A stretch of DNA of 64,000 bases from Gammaproteobacteria bacterium (GTDB lineage: Bacteria; Pseudomonadota; Gammaproteobacteria; Steroidobacterales; GCA-2729495): positions 1 through 64,000 of the forward strand of contig JAUHYQ010000002.1 in assembly GCA_030426355.1 (NCBI GenBank). The letters are read 5' to 3'. The notes below the pieces were generated by a model that had not been told where the DNA came from, made no database searches, and saw nothing but the letters and a program-made list of their open reading frames with translations. Position numbers and translations under genes: made by a program. Positions 55,144-63,922 of the stretch are shown here, piece by piece (within the stretch, counting starts at the first letter, position 1; each line of letters starts with the position of its first letter).

Positions 55144-56664
55144 ATGAAAGAATTGTCCGGTGATCTTCTCGATCAACTGAAGAAGTGTAAGAACCTGCCG
55201 ACCTTACCGAAGGCCGCAATGCGCATTATTGATGTCGCGCAGCGTCCGGAAATAGACATGGGCATGGTCGCGGATGCGGTGAGCGCAGATCCCGCTATTG
55301 CTGCGAAAGTGATGCGTATCGCAAACTCCGCGTTGTACGCGCGGCGTCGCGAGAGCACAAACCTGCGTCAGGCACTGATCACTCTGGGGTTGAATGCCAC
55401 GCTAACCCTCGCCTTGAGCTTCACGCTGGTCAACAAATTACGCCAAGACCCGGTCAAGGGTTTCGACTTTAACGAATTCTGGAAACGTTCGATTCTGGCC
55501 GGTTCCTGGGCTCGAATTCTTGCGAGCGAAGTCGAACTGGTCGGTGCCGAAGAGGTGTTCCTGGTTTCCTTGCTGCAAGACATCGGTATGCTGGCCATTG
55601 ATCGCGTTGCGCCGCAGGTCTATGCGGACATTTCGCCGTTTTCAATGGATCACAACCGACTGGCACAGCACGAGACCAACGTGATTGAGGCCAACCATTG
55701 CGAAGTGGGTGCATGGTTGATGAGGGACTGGCACATGCCTGAAGTTCTGGTCGAAGTTGTTGCCAACAGTCATGATTGCAGCGCTGCGAACGTTGACGAG
55801 AAAATTCGCGACCTGGTCAAGATAACCGCTTTGTCCGGCTTACTGGCGGACAGTTGTGCAAACGCATCGGGGGCCAGCAGCATGACCGCCGTGGCTCGGC
55901 ACGCCGCTGAGCAACTTAATATACAGCCCGCGCGTCTGTCAGAGTTGTACGACATGCTGATGGAACAGATTCCCGAAGCAGAGTCGGTCTTCGAGATGGA
56001 TCTTATGGAGGAAGAGGAAATTCAGTCCCTGATGGAAACGGCCCACGAAACCCTTCTGATCCGGAACCTGAATGTGTTTTCGCAGGCGGCCGAGCTGGTT
56101 GAGCGCGCTGAGTCATTACAGAGCGAAAACAAGGCTCTGAAAAAGGCAAACCGCGTGGATCAGCTGACCGGTGCCTATAACCGCCGCCATTTTGAAGACG
56201 CGCTGAACGAGGAATTTGAGTTCGCTGCCAAGCACGGATCTACACTCAGCATGATTTTCGTCGATATCGATTTGTTTAAGGAAACCAACGATACCTACGG
56301 CCATCTGGCCGGTGACAAAGTGCTGCAGCGCGTGGCGACATTGCTTAAAGACACGGTCCGCGGCACGGATATAGTTGCCCGCTACGGTGGTGATGAATTC
56401 GTGATCATTTTACCAGGTACAAATATGGACCGCACAGCTCTGGTGGCCGGCCGAATCGTGAACGACGCCCGTGCTCTCAGCATCGAAACTGACGCAGGTG
56501 AGAAAATCGATATCACGCTATCGTTGGGTACGGCTACTCAGGACACAGAAAACAACTTTAAAAGTGCTGCCGGCCTGATTCGGGCTGCGGACTCTGCGCT
56601 GTACGACTCCAAGCGCAAGGGCCGTGACTGCCATACGGCGTATGATGCCAGAGCGGTGGCCTGA
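55144..56664 (+). CDS. HDOD-GGDEF protein
   Basis: 506 aa. HDOD domain at about residues 8-210 (LPTLPKAAMRIIDVAQRPEI, LLQDIGMLAIDRV), a coiled linker, then a diguanylate cyclase domain with intact GGDEF (415-419) and an RGTD inhibitory site five residues before it, so it may make c-di-GMP under product feedback. No membrane segment. ATG at 55144 has a GAGG site. Ends one base before the convergent FleQ-like gene. Confidence 0.88.
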   Translation: MKELSGDLLDQLKKCKNLPTLPKAAMRIIDVAQRPEIDMGMVADAVSADPAIAAKVMRIANSALYARRRESTNLRQALITLGLNATLTLALSFTLVNKLRQDPVKGFDFNEFWKRSILAGSWARILASEVELVGAEEVFLVSLLQDIGMLAIDRVAPQVYADISPFSMDHNRLAQHETNVIEANHCEVGAWLMRDWHMPEVLVEVVANSHDCSAANVDEKIRDLVKITALSGLLADSCANASGASSMTAVARHAAEQLNIQPARLSELYDMLMEQIPEAESVFEMDLMEEEEIQSLMETAHETLLIRNLNVFSQAAELVERAESLQSENKALKKANRVDQLTGAYNRRHFEDALNEEFEFAAKHGSTLSMIFVDIDLFKETNDTYGHLAGDKVLQRVATLLKDTVRGTDIVARYGGDEFVIILPGTNMDRTALVAGRIVNDARALSIETDAGEKIDITLSLGTATQDTENNFKSAAGLIRAADSALYDSKRKGRDCHTAYDARAVA

Positions 56665-56665
56665 T

Positions 56666-57754
56666 TCAGCTGCAGTCCAGCGCTATACCGAAGCGCTTCA
56701 TTTTCTCGGACAAGGTAGTGCGGCGAATTTGCAGCCGCTCGGCCGCGTGCGCGACGATGCCACCGGCTTCAGCAAGTGCCGCATCTATCAGTGCGATCTC
56801 AATGCTTTCCAGATACTCTTTTAGGGACATGCCGTTGCAGGCGGCGATAACGTCGCGGGGTGCCATCGCCCCGGCCATCACATTGTCTGAGTTTCCGGCA
56901 TGGGCCGGCGTTGCTTCATAGTTTCCGCTGTAGCGTTGTGGCAGCAATCGGTGATCGACTTTGCCGCCCGGATACAAAATGCACAGCCTTTCCATCAGGT
57001 TGGAAAGTTCCCGCACGTTACCCGGCCATTCGTGCATGCTGAGTGCGCGCAGTGCATTGTCGGTTAGCTGAACCGGTTCCAGGCCGTTCGCGGCACATCG
57101 TTTCAGGCTGCTTTCGGCCAGCTCCTGCAAATCCTCGAGGCGCTCCCGCAACGGCGGCAGTTCAATGGGAAAGACGTTAAGGCGATAGAACAGATCTTCG
57201 CGGAATTTTTTTTCTGCAATCGCTTCTTCCAGATTGCGATGCGTTGCCGCGATTATGCGCACATCAACGGGATGACTCTGATTGCTTCCAACGCGTTCAA
57301 AAACACGTTCCTGCAGCACACGCAGCAACTTGACCTGCATGGCCAGGCTCATGTCGCCGATTTCATCAAGAAACAAGGTGCCGCCGTCAGCGGCTTCGAA
57401 GCGACCGATGCGGGCTGATACCGCGCCGGTAAAAGCGCCTTTTTCGTGTCCGAAAAGTTCGCTCTCCATGAGCTCGGCAGGAATTGCGCCGCAGTTAACG
57501 GGGACAAACGGCATATCTTTTCGCGGTGATAATTCATGAATGGCGCGTGCTGTCCATTCCTTGCCGGTCCCCGACTCGCCCGTTATCAATACGTTGGCGT
57601 TAAAGCCGGCGACCTGTTCAACCAGCCGGCGCACCATGACCATTTTCCGGCTGTGGCCGGTGGGGAAGTAAACCAGATTGCGTTTGGTTGCCGACATATC
57701 ATCGGCGGGGTTCGCGCTCACTGGCAGTACTAAAGGTTCGCCTTGTCCGCTCAT
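56666..57754 (-). CDS. Short FleQ/FlrA-like sigma-54 activator lacking the N-terminal FleQ domain
   Basis: 362 aa. AAA+ domain with Walker [23 protein letters not shown] and [13 protein letters not shown]-terminal [20 protein letters not shown] and Fis-type helix-turn-helix [20 protein letters not shown] closely match FleQ. FleQ and FlrA have about 130 extra N-terminal residues (the FleQ domain), absent here: the frame has no start codon upstream before a stop at 57818-57820. The FleQ c-di-GMP motif LFRSLVG also looks changed (NLVYFPTG). It may be the flagellar master regulator or a paralog of it. Confidence 0.85.
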   Translation of the reverse strand: MSGQGEPLVLPVSANPADDMSATKRNLVYFPTGHSRKMVMVRRLVEQVAGFNANVLITGESGTGKEWTARAIHELSPRKDMPFVPVNCGAIPAELMESELFGHEKGAFTGAVSARIGRFEAADGGTLFLDEIGDMSLAMQVKLLRVLQERVFERVGSNQSHPVDVRIIAATHRNLEEAIAEKKFREDLFYRLNVFPIELPPLRERLEDLQELAESSLKRCAANGLEPVQLTDNALRALSMHEWPGNVRELSNLMERLCILYPGGKVDHRLLPQRYSGNYEATPAHAGNSDNVMAGAMAPRDVIAACNGMSLKEYLESIEIALIDAALAEAGGIVAHAAERLQIRRTTLSEKMKRFGIALDCS

Positions 57755-57839
57755 GAGCGAATCCCAGCAGTAGCAGCGGTAATATCGGTGCTTAGGGCAG
57801 GATTCGTGTGAATGTGTTTATGTGGGGGAGGGGGAGGCG

Positions 57840-57858
57840 GTTGCTGCTTATCAGCAAC
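57840..57858. repeat. Inverted repeat in the FleQ-like leader
   Basis: GTTGCTG and CAGCAAC are perfect arms around a five-base loop. It lies about 85 bases before the FleQ-like ATG on its leader side. Confidence 0.4.
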
Positions 57859-57951
57859 AGGCAGCGGAAAATAAAACAACCCGTCCAGCGGCCATCCTTG
57901 GTCGTGCAGTGGCATTGCGGTATTCCCCCGTGGTCAACGCCGTCTATTTAT

Positions 57952-57977
57952 CTATATGGTCTAAAAAGCCCATATAG
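57952..57977. promoter_or_regulatory. Operator-like inverted repeat CTATATGG/CCATATAG
   Basis: Perfect 8-base arms separated by ten bases. The palindromic form and AT-rich setting suggest a dimeric regulator site between two divergent signalling genes; the protein is unknown. Confidence 0.4.
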
Positions 57978-58251
57978 AGCACGAATCTGCAGTCACTTGC
58001 TTTTTTATATTTATTATTTAGTTAAGCAGCTTTCGTATAAAAACTCCTTGCTTTATGGGTTCAAAATATACCGGTGAGGCTGCTGTGGTGCAATAGTTTT
58101 TCTAAATTTTTTAGGCATTTATTGACGATTTGGATAGCTCCCGCAAATTTGCATTCGCTTGCTGCCCTGCGACAGGCAGTTTGTCATATTGTGAACCCGT
58201 TCTCTAAATCCTGTCGATAGCGCCACTAGTATTGACCTCAATGGGCATAAC

Positions 58252-58284
58252 CCCCGATTTGTGCAGGAGATCGGGGCTATTTTA
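58252..58284 (+). terminator. Terminator-like hairpin just before the HDOD gene
   Basis: CCCCGAT and ATCGGGG (58270-58276) pair around an 11-base loop and are followed by CTATTTTATT. It ends only about 18 bases before the HDOD ATG, so it lies in the leader and may attenuate expression. Confidence 0.5.
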
Positions 58285-58302
58285 TTGATAAGGAACGGAT
58301 AC

Positions 58303-59199
58303 ATGGACGTGGATGCTGTATTGGAAAAAGAAGGCGACGTAATCGCTGCAGGTCAGAATTCGAGTGCGAAGGCATTTGCTTTTGTGCAGAAAGTGGCTGC
58401 TGATCTGAGCGCCGATGACGATCTGGAATTACCCGGTTTTCCTGAAGTGGTGATCAAGCTGCAGAAGGCTCTGGGCGATGAAAACGGGTCGCTTAAAGAA
58501 GTCTCCCGAATAATCAATTCTGAGCCGGCGCTGGCTGCGCGCTTGATGCAGCTGGCCAACTCGGCTGCGTTTCGCCAGACCACCGATCCGGTCGGCGAGT
58601 TGCGCACTGCGGTGACCATGCTCGGTTTGAACATCGTGCGCGCCACAGCCACCAACTTTGCCATGCAGCAGATGCAGCAGCAGGACTGGCTGAAGCCTTT
58701 GCATCCGGAGTTACAAAAAATCTGGATGTCCAGCAACAAAGTCGCGGCTACGGCTTACACCGTCTCTAAACAGCTGGAGGCCATGCAGCCTGACAAGGCC
58801 ATGCTGGCCGGATTGTTCCACCAGCTTGGTCGCCTGTACCTGCTGACCGTCGCGCATCGTGACGATACCGGTCTGATCAATGACCCTGCATGGGGCTCCA
58901 TCGTAAGCGACTGGCACCCGACTATAACCAAGGCGATTCTTGACAGCTGGGGCTTGCCCGAGGACGTTACCTATGCCACCGAGAGTCAGGATGCCGTGTC
59001 TGACGGTCAGACTGGCAACCTGGATCGTCTGTCACTGGTCGTATCGGCATCGAAATACTATGCCGAACAGGAGTCGGGTGGCGATATGCTGGCCGCCGAA
59101 GAACTGCTGGGCCATGTGAATTTTTCCGGCAAGTCATTCAGCCAGATTGTTAATAGCCATCGCGACGAAATTGATCAGATGATCACGACCATCTCCTAG
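58303..59199 (+). CDS. HDOD domain protein
   Basis: 298 aa, a single HDOD domain with no output domain. LPGFPEVVIKLQKALGDENG starts the domain and LFHQLGRLYLLTVAHRDD marks the degenerate HD region, lacking the metal-binding His-Asp pair of active HD hydrolases. AAGGAAC site before the ATG. Its stop codon lies at the centre of a 24-base palindrome. A paralog of the HDOD half of the neighbouring HDOD-GGDEF protein. Confidence 0.88.
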   Translation: MDVDAVLEKEGDVIAAGQNSSAKAFAFVQKVAADLSADDDLELPGFPEVVIKLQKALGDENGSLKEVSRIINSEPALAARLMQLANSAAFRQTTDPVGELRTAVTMLGLNIVRATATNFAMQQMQQQDWLKPLHPELQKIWMSSNKVAATAYTVSKQLEAMQPDKAMLAGLFHQLGRLYLLTVAHRDDTGLINDPAWGSIVSDWHPTITKAILDSWGLPEDVTYATESQDAVSDGQTGNLDRLSLVVSASKYYAEQESGGDMLAAEELLGHVNFSGKSFSQIVNSHRDEIDQMITTIS

Positions 59200-59209
59200 G
59201 AGATGGTCG
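59186..59209. repeat. Perfect 24-base palindrome over the HDOD stop codon
   Basis: CGACCATCTCCT is followed directly by its exact reverse complement; the TAG stop spans the centre. No T run on either side. It may stabilise the 3' end or block read-through into the convergent small gene. Confidence 0.7.
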
Positions 59210-59262
59210 CGGTTTGGGCCGACTGCTTTGGTGATACGCCGGTTTGGTTACGCTCAGTGTGG

Positions 59263-59499
59263 TTATACCAAAGCGTCGAAAACGGACCCCAATGCTTCGT
59301 TGGCACGTTTGAGTGCTGCCGCAGAGGCATCCACGCCGTTGCTGTATTCAAGGGCTTGTACAGCCGATACGGCGTGGTCAACAGCTTCGGCACCGTCTAC
59401 ACTGGCATGCGCCACCTGCTGGCTGACTTCGCTAAGGCCATTCAGGTTGTGACGTATACCGGCGAGTGCAACCGGAAAGCTGCTGGTTATCGAGGACAT
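59263..59499 (-). CDS. Small protein resembling rod/hook C-terminal proteins
   Basis: 78 aa from the ATG at 59499, which has a GGAG site nine bases upstream; the frame runs to 59571 but without a ribosome site. LAGIRHNLNGLSEVSQQVAH and the C-terminal Ala-rich helix with LKRANEALGSVFDALV resemble small proteins that share the FlgE/FlgG C-terminal coiled segment. Position beside pomAB and the HDOD gene hints at motility, but the function is unknown. Confidence 0.65.
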   Translation of the reverse strand: MSSITSSFPVALAGIRHNLNGLSEVSQQVAHASVDGAEAVDHAVSAVQALEYSNGVDASAAALKRANEALGSVFDALV

Positions 59500-59653
59500 A
59501 ACACGTGCTCCGCGCAAAACAACTTGCACGATAGCAATGTGTGATCCCGGCGTCGGCGAACCGGGTCGCATATATGCCGCTTGCGGCGATATTCTGACAA
59601 ATAACTACACAGTTTGGGTATCCGATTCGAATGTCTGAAGGATGGCACTACCG

Positions 59654-60103
59654 ATGGCACGCATTGCAGCTTTCGCGCTGAAACCGCTCATGCTGGCGGC
59701 GGCATTACTGGTGACGATACCGGGCTTCACTTCCGGCCCGGGCCCAGGCCATAAAGCGGGCGCGGAAAAGGTACTGCGACAGGTTAAGCTGATCGTTGAA
59801 CCCGAGCGTTTACTGGCGTCGAATACGCGCCTCAACCGTCTGGACCAGCAAGAGTTGCAGGGTGGCGAGCAGTATCTGCGTCACGCCGAGTCCGAAGCCG
59901 CCATTGTGGTGGCAACCAACCAGCGCATTTTGGCCTACGGCCCCGTTATTGGCTGGCGCAGCATTCAGCTGCTTCCCGGCGAGACTATCGAGTCTTTGCA
60001 GGCTGAAGATTACGCGGTTTTCATAATCACCAATCTGCGCTATCTCAATTTCAATGCCGATACCGGCCTGTGGGGCCGTGAGCAGCGTGCCGGCGGCTCA
60101 TAA
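59654..60103 (+). CDS. Hypothetical exported protein
   Basis: 149 aa, not recognised. An N-terminal hydrophobic signal-like segment (LMLAAALLVTIPGF) is followed by a basic stretch and a compact beta-rich region (EAAIVVATNQRILAYGPVIG, DYAVFIITNLRYLNF). ATG at 59654 chosen because GAAGGA lies 12 bases before it; an ATG at 59642 is also possible. Precedes pomA by 215 bases on the same strand. Confidence 0.6.
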   Translation: MARIAAFALKPLMLAAALLVTIPGFTSGPGPGHKAGAEKVLRQVKLIVEPERLLASNTRLNRLDQQELQGGEQYLRHAESEAAIVVATNQRILAYGPVIGWRSIQLLPGETIESLQAEDYAVFIITNLRYLNFNADTGLWGREQRAGGS

Positions 60104-60318
60104 ATTGCATTTCAATTGCGATTCGGCCGCAATCCTTATGTCAACTTGTGAATCAGTTCTCAGTTGCGAATTCCCCCTGACGGTAGATTAAGCAAACACG
60201 AATCAGCATCCGGCAGGGCGGCCGGAGTCTGAGGTCTAAAGAGCGGTGCGCGCATCGGTTCTCTTGACCGGTAATTTGCAGGGCTCGTTTTTGGAGCCAA
60301 GGGAACGCGGAACACATA

Positions 60319-61101
60319 ATGGATTTGGCAACACTGATAGGCCTGCTGGCCGGCATCCTGATTATCATCGCGGCGATGATCGTCGGTTCTTCAATCGGCA
60401 TCTTTGTCAACATTCCCAGTATCCTGATCGTGGTCGGCGGTACTGCTGCCGCGACGCTGATGAAATTCACGCTACGCGATTGCGTTTACGCACTCAAAGT
60501 CGGCGTCAAGCTGTCCTTTTTGAACACCAATAACGAACCGCGTGCGCTTATCGAGCGCATCATGGATTTGGCCGACAAGGCGCGTAAAGGTGGCCTGCTG
60601 GTTCTGGAGGAGGAAGAGATCGACAATCCGTTCCTCAAACGCGGCGTGCAGCTGGGGGTCGACGGTTACGATCCTGAGCTGGTTAAAAAGCTGCTGCAGA
60701 ACGAAATGGATTTCGCGGTCGAGCGCCAGGAGCTTTCGCAGAGCATTTTCAAAGGTATAGGCGATGCTGCCCCGGCTTTTGGCATGGTCGGCACCCTGGT
60801 GGGTCTGGTGCAGATGTTGAGCAACATGAGCGACCCGAGTTCGATCGGTCCGTCCATGGCAGTTGCGTTGCTCACGACACTTTACGGCGCCATTATCGCA
60901 AATTTAATAGCCATACCGATTGCCGACAAGATCGGCCTGCGCACCGCCGAGGTCATGAAGATTAAGGGCCTGCTTATAGCCGGCGTCGGGGGCATTCTGG
61001 ATGGTGATTCGCCGCGCATCATTGAAGACGTGATGAAGAGCTATCTGGCCGATGACCACGACGTTGCGCTCAATGCTGAGGCGCAGCCCGAGGCAGGGTA
61101 A
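60319..61101 (+). CDS. pomA: Flagellar stator protein PomA (MotA family)
   Basis: 260 aa, four membrane helices, PomA-type rather than E. coli MotA. Conserved SSIGIFVNIPSILIVVGGT, the loop with charged residues that contacts FliG, and DAAPAFGMVGTLVGLVQML, containing the conserved ion-path proline. Five bases before pomB, so an operon. Confidence 0.93.
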   Translation: MDLATLIGLLAGILIIIAAMIVGSSIGIFVNIPSILIVVGGTAAATLMKFTLRDCVYALKVGVKLSFLNTNNEPRALIERIMDLADKARKGGLLVLEEEEIDNPFLKRGVQLGVDGYDPELVKKLLQNEMDFAVERQELSQSIFKGIGDAAPAFGMVGTLVGLVQMLSNMSDPSSIGPSMAVALLTTLYGAIIANLIAIPIADKIGLRTAEVMKIKGLLIAGVGGILDGDSPRIIEDVMKSYLADDHDVALNAEAQPEAG

Positions 61102-61106
61102 AGGAT

Positions 61107-61862
61107 ATGCCCAAGGCCAAGGCACAAAGTTCAGGTGCGCCGGCATGGATGGCGACCTTTGCCGATCTCATGGCGCTGATGATGTGCTTCTTCGTGCTGT
61201 TGTTTTCGTTCTCCCAGATTGACGAGAGCAAGTACCGTTTAATGGTTGAATCGATGTCGAAGGGTTTTGGCGGACAAAAAGTGCAATTGCAAACCCCGTC
61301 TACGCCCTCGGCCTCGCTGTCATCACCCAGTTCTATTAATTCACCTTTCAGTCAGTTTCAGGCGCCATCGAGAAGTTCGCGCTCGCGCTCACGGATACAG
61401 ACTTCTGAGTCTGCCTCGGCCACGGCCAGAAAGGTCAAGCTGGTCATGAAGGACGATATCGCTGACGGCAAGGTTGCAGTGGAAACCATGGGCAATACCG
61501 TTCTGATTCGTCTTCCCGAAGAGGTGGCGTTTCCACCGGGCAGCGACATCGTGTCGGCACAGATTTCGGAGATTATTGATCGTTTAGCGCCGGTCATGCG
61601 CGCAACGACCGGAACCATCATGGTGACGGGGCATACCGATGATCGGCCAATTTCCTCCAGCGAGTTTGAGTCAAACTGGGAGTTGTCTGCCGATCGTGCT
61701 GTGGCGGTCATTCACCAGATCGTCAAGCAGACGGGCTTGGATGAGTCGCGGTTCGCGGCTGTGGGTAACGGCTCCACTAAGCCTATCGCACCCAACGATA
61801 CCCCGGAAAACCGGGCCAAGAATCGGCGCGTGGAAATCAGCATTGTTGAAGAGCAGAAGTGA
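61107..61862 (+). CDS. pomB: Flagellar stator protein PomB (MotB family)
   Basis: 251 aa. One membrane helix with the ion-binding D20 in ATFADLMALMMCFFVLLFSF, the sodium-type pattern with Cys27; a Ser-rich plug and linker (about 60-120); then an OmpA-like peptidoglycan-binding domain with TGHTDDRPI and NRRVEISIV. Sodium use is inferred from PomA/PomB-type residues. Confidence 0.93.
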   Translation: MPKAKAQSSGAPAWMATFADLMALMMCFFVLLFSFSQIDESKYRLMVESMSKGFGGQKVQLQTPSTPSASLSSPSSINSPFSQFQAPSRSSRSRSRIQTSESASATARKVKLVMKDDIADGKVAVETMGNTVLIRLPEEVAFPPGSDIVSAQISEIIDRLAPVMRATTGTIMVTGHTDDRPISSSEFESNWELSADRAVAVIHQIVKQTGLDESRFAAVGNGSTKPIAPNDTPENRAKNRRVEISIVEEQK

Positions 61863-61863
61863 C

Positions 61864-62850
61864 ATGACGGTCGGTGAGTCAGCCGGGTTAGGTGGTGTAG
61901 GCTGCAGCCCAACGCGCCGCCGGGCTTATGCGTTGCTCAATGGCAATGCTGACGGTGATGCCGCCAGTCGACTGATTACCGGCCTTGTCGTCTGCCTGAT
62001 CGTGCTCAATGTGCTGGCGGTAATTCTGGAATCCAATACGTACATTTATGAGCGGTTTGCGCCGTATTTTGGTGTTTTTGAGGTGTTTTCCGTCGTCGTC
62101 TTTACGGTCGAGTATTTCGCCCGGCTGTGGATAGCTCCGGAATACCCCAAACTGAAAAATTTATCAGGCTTGAAAGCGCGACTCCGGTACGCGACCAAGC
62201 CAATGGCATTAATCGATTTGCTCGCTATTGCACCGTTTTACCTGTCGCTGTTCTTCGCTATTGATCTGCGGTACCTGCGGCTGTTCCGCTTGTTGCGTCT
62301 AATTAAGTTATCGCACTATTTCGATGGCTTAAGCATGTTCCTGACAGTGCTGGGACGCGAGATCGGGGCCATTGCAGGTGCGATCCTGACTTTGATGGTA
62401 TTGATCATTATTTCCGCTTGCCTGATGTTTTCGCTGGAAAACACCGTTCAGCCGGGCCAGTTCGACAGCGTCGCCCAGGCTATCTGGTGGTCGGTGGTTA
62501 CCCTCACCACAGTAGGCTACGGCGATATCGTACCGGTCACATTCCTCGGCAAGCTGGTGGCGATGGTTATCATGTTGCTTGGCGTCTGCACGATGGCGCT
62601 GCCGGCCGGTATCCTTGCGGCAAAGTTCACTGAAGAGCTGCAATCGCGGCGTGAATACATGAACATGAAGGTCAACGATGCCTTTCGGGACGGTATTCTG
62701 GACGCCGGTGAGCAGGCGGATCTGTCCGACTTGCAGGCCAGATTGAATTTGCCGCCCGAAGTGTTCGAACGATTGCTGGCCAGCCATCTCATGGCTCGTC
62801 AGCACGCCAAATATTGTCCGCACTGCGGCGAAAATCTGCGCCTGCCCTGA
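61864..62850 (+). CDS. Voltage-gated potassium channel (Kv-type)
   Basis: 328 aa six-helix channel. S4 has repeated Arg (LRYLRLFRLLRLIKLSHY); the pore filter is TLTTVGYGDIVP, the K+ signature. A cytosolic C-terminal helix leads to a short CPHC zinc-ribbon-like end. ATG starts two bases after the pomB stop, so it may be cotranscribed with the stator genes; a functional link is inference. Confidence 0.9.
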   Translation: MTVGESAGLGGVGCSPTRRRAYALLNGNADGDAASRLITGLVVCLIVLNVLAVILESNTYIYERFAPYFGVFEVFSVVVFTVEYFARLWIAPEYPKLKNLSGLKARLRYATKPMALIDLLAIAPFYLSLFFAIDLRYLRLFRLLRLIKLSHYFDGLSMFLTVLGREIGAIAGAILTLMVLIIISACLMFSLENTVQPGQFDSVAQAIWWSVVTLTTVGYGDIVPVTFLGKLVAMVIMLLGVCTMALPAGILAAKFTEELQSRREYMNMKVNDAFRDGILDAGEQADLSDLQARLNLPPEVFERLLASHLMARQHAKYCPHCGENLRLP

Positions 62851-62989
62851 TCATTCCGCCTGATGAATTGTCTGCCTTGCTGGCGGATGCGATGCTGTTG
62901 TTATTCCGCTAGTATGTGCAGCCCGGCAGAAGCTTAGCGCGCAGCGTGGCTGACCCCGATCTGGCAAAAGAGGCTTTCAAGGAATAACC

Positions 62990-63868
62990 ATGACAATCAA
63001 ATTTGAAACCAAGATCGATTTTATGAACCCGATCTGGAACCGTGATGCGTGGTCGCGCATGCAGGGCGACCTGAACCCGGAGAACCAAAAGATTACCGAC
63101 ACCCGCGGTATCGTACTGGGCGTTAAGCCGGGCGAGGCAGTGAAAGAGCTGTGTGGCTTCGAAGCCTTTCTCGCCACCCGTCTCGTGCCGCAGGAAGACG
63201 GCACCATTCGTCGGCTTAACCGCGAAGTGATTTTTTACACCAATCCGCGCACCGGCGAGATTATTGAAAGCTGGACGAATCCCTGGACGGGTGAAGAATG
63301 CAGGGTGGTGCAGGTCGCCAATGATCCCTTCAATTACACCATCAGCGAGTGGCTGATTCTGGCTCCAGAAGATTTCAAGAGCGCGGATCCCGAAAAGGCC
63401 AAGCCCCGCAAACTGCCGCTGATTTTCCCGTGGCAGCAGTTTGGGCCGGATTTGCTCGGCCTGTCGACTGACATGCATCTGTATTACCCCAACTCGCTTG
63501 ATCCCAAAAAGTTTGTGCGCGAATCATCCGGGCCGATGGTGCAGGTATCCGAAATGATGCGTTACAACGTCAGCCGCAAGGATCTTGAAAATCCGGAGCT
63601 GACATCGGTGCAATACTCCGGCACATGGGCGCGCATCACTCCCTGGTTGCCCTGGATGCTGATGGGTACCGAAGCCGGTCATGTGGTTTATAACGGCGCA
63701 ATGTGCAGCAGCCCGACGACGGATATTATTTCGCCGCAGGCGCTGGAATACGCCAAGCAGAACTATCCGCAGTTCTTGTCGGCACCCACCGAAGATTACG
63801 GTCCGAGTCATTCGAGCCTGGAAATCTATGCACGCACACAGGAGCCGGCTCCGCCCAGAGCTGCATAA
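62990..63868 (+). CDS. DUF1838 family protein
   Basis: 292 aa with FIFYTNPRTGEIIESWTNPW-like central region (here VIFYTNPRTGEIIESWTNPW), and TEDYGPSHSSLEIYARTQ at the end, typical of DUF1838. No signal peptide or membrane segment. Function unknown. Closed by a strong terminator 31 bases after the stop. Confidence 0.85.
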   Translation: MTIKFETKIDFMNPIWNRDAWSRMQGDLNPENQKITDTRGIVLGVKPGEAVKELCGFEAFLATRLVPQEDGTIRRLNREVIFYTNPRTGEIIESWTNPWTGEECRVVQVANDPFNYTISEWLILAPEDFKSADPEKAKPRKLPLIFPWQQFGPDLLGLSTDMHLYYPNSLDPKKFVRESSGPMVQVSEMMRYNVSRKDLENPELTSVQYSGTWARITPWLPWMLMGTEAGHVVYNGAMCSSPTTDIISPQALEYAKQNYPQFLSAPTEDYGPSHSSLEIYARTQEPAPPRAA

Positions 63869-63898
63869 AGCCGGGCTTATTTATTAAGTCGCGAACTA

Positions 63899-63922
63899 AC
63901 GGGCCCTGCGGGGCCCGTTTTT
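63899..63922 (+). terminator. Rho-independent terminator after the DUF1838 gene
   Basis: ACGGGCCC and GGGCCCGT are perfect 8-base arms around TGCG, followed by TTTTT. The remaining bases to the window end show no gene. Confidence 0.92.

Larger units (their letters stand above)
57755..58302. other. 548-base spacer between FleQ-like and HDOD genes
   Basis: Contains a G-rich run (57821-57840), two inverted repeats, an AT-rich core (about 57990-58130) and a hairpin just before the HDOD start; listed separately. A possible short reading frame at 57808-58077 has no homology and is not called. No sigma-54 or FliA promoter was found. Confidence 0.6.

Noticed and set aside
57808-58077. Short reading frame in the 548-base spacer
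   Set aside because: No recognisable domain, odd composition and no ribosome site; looks like chance.
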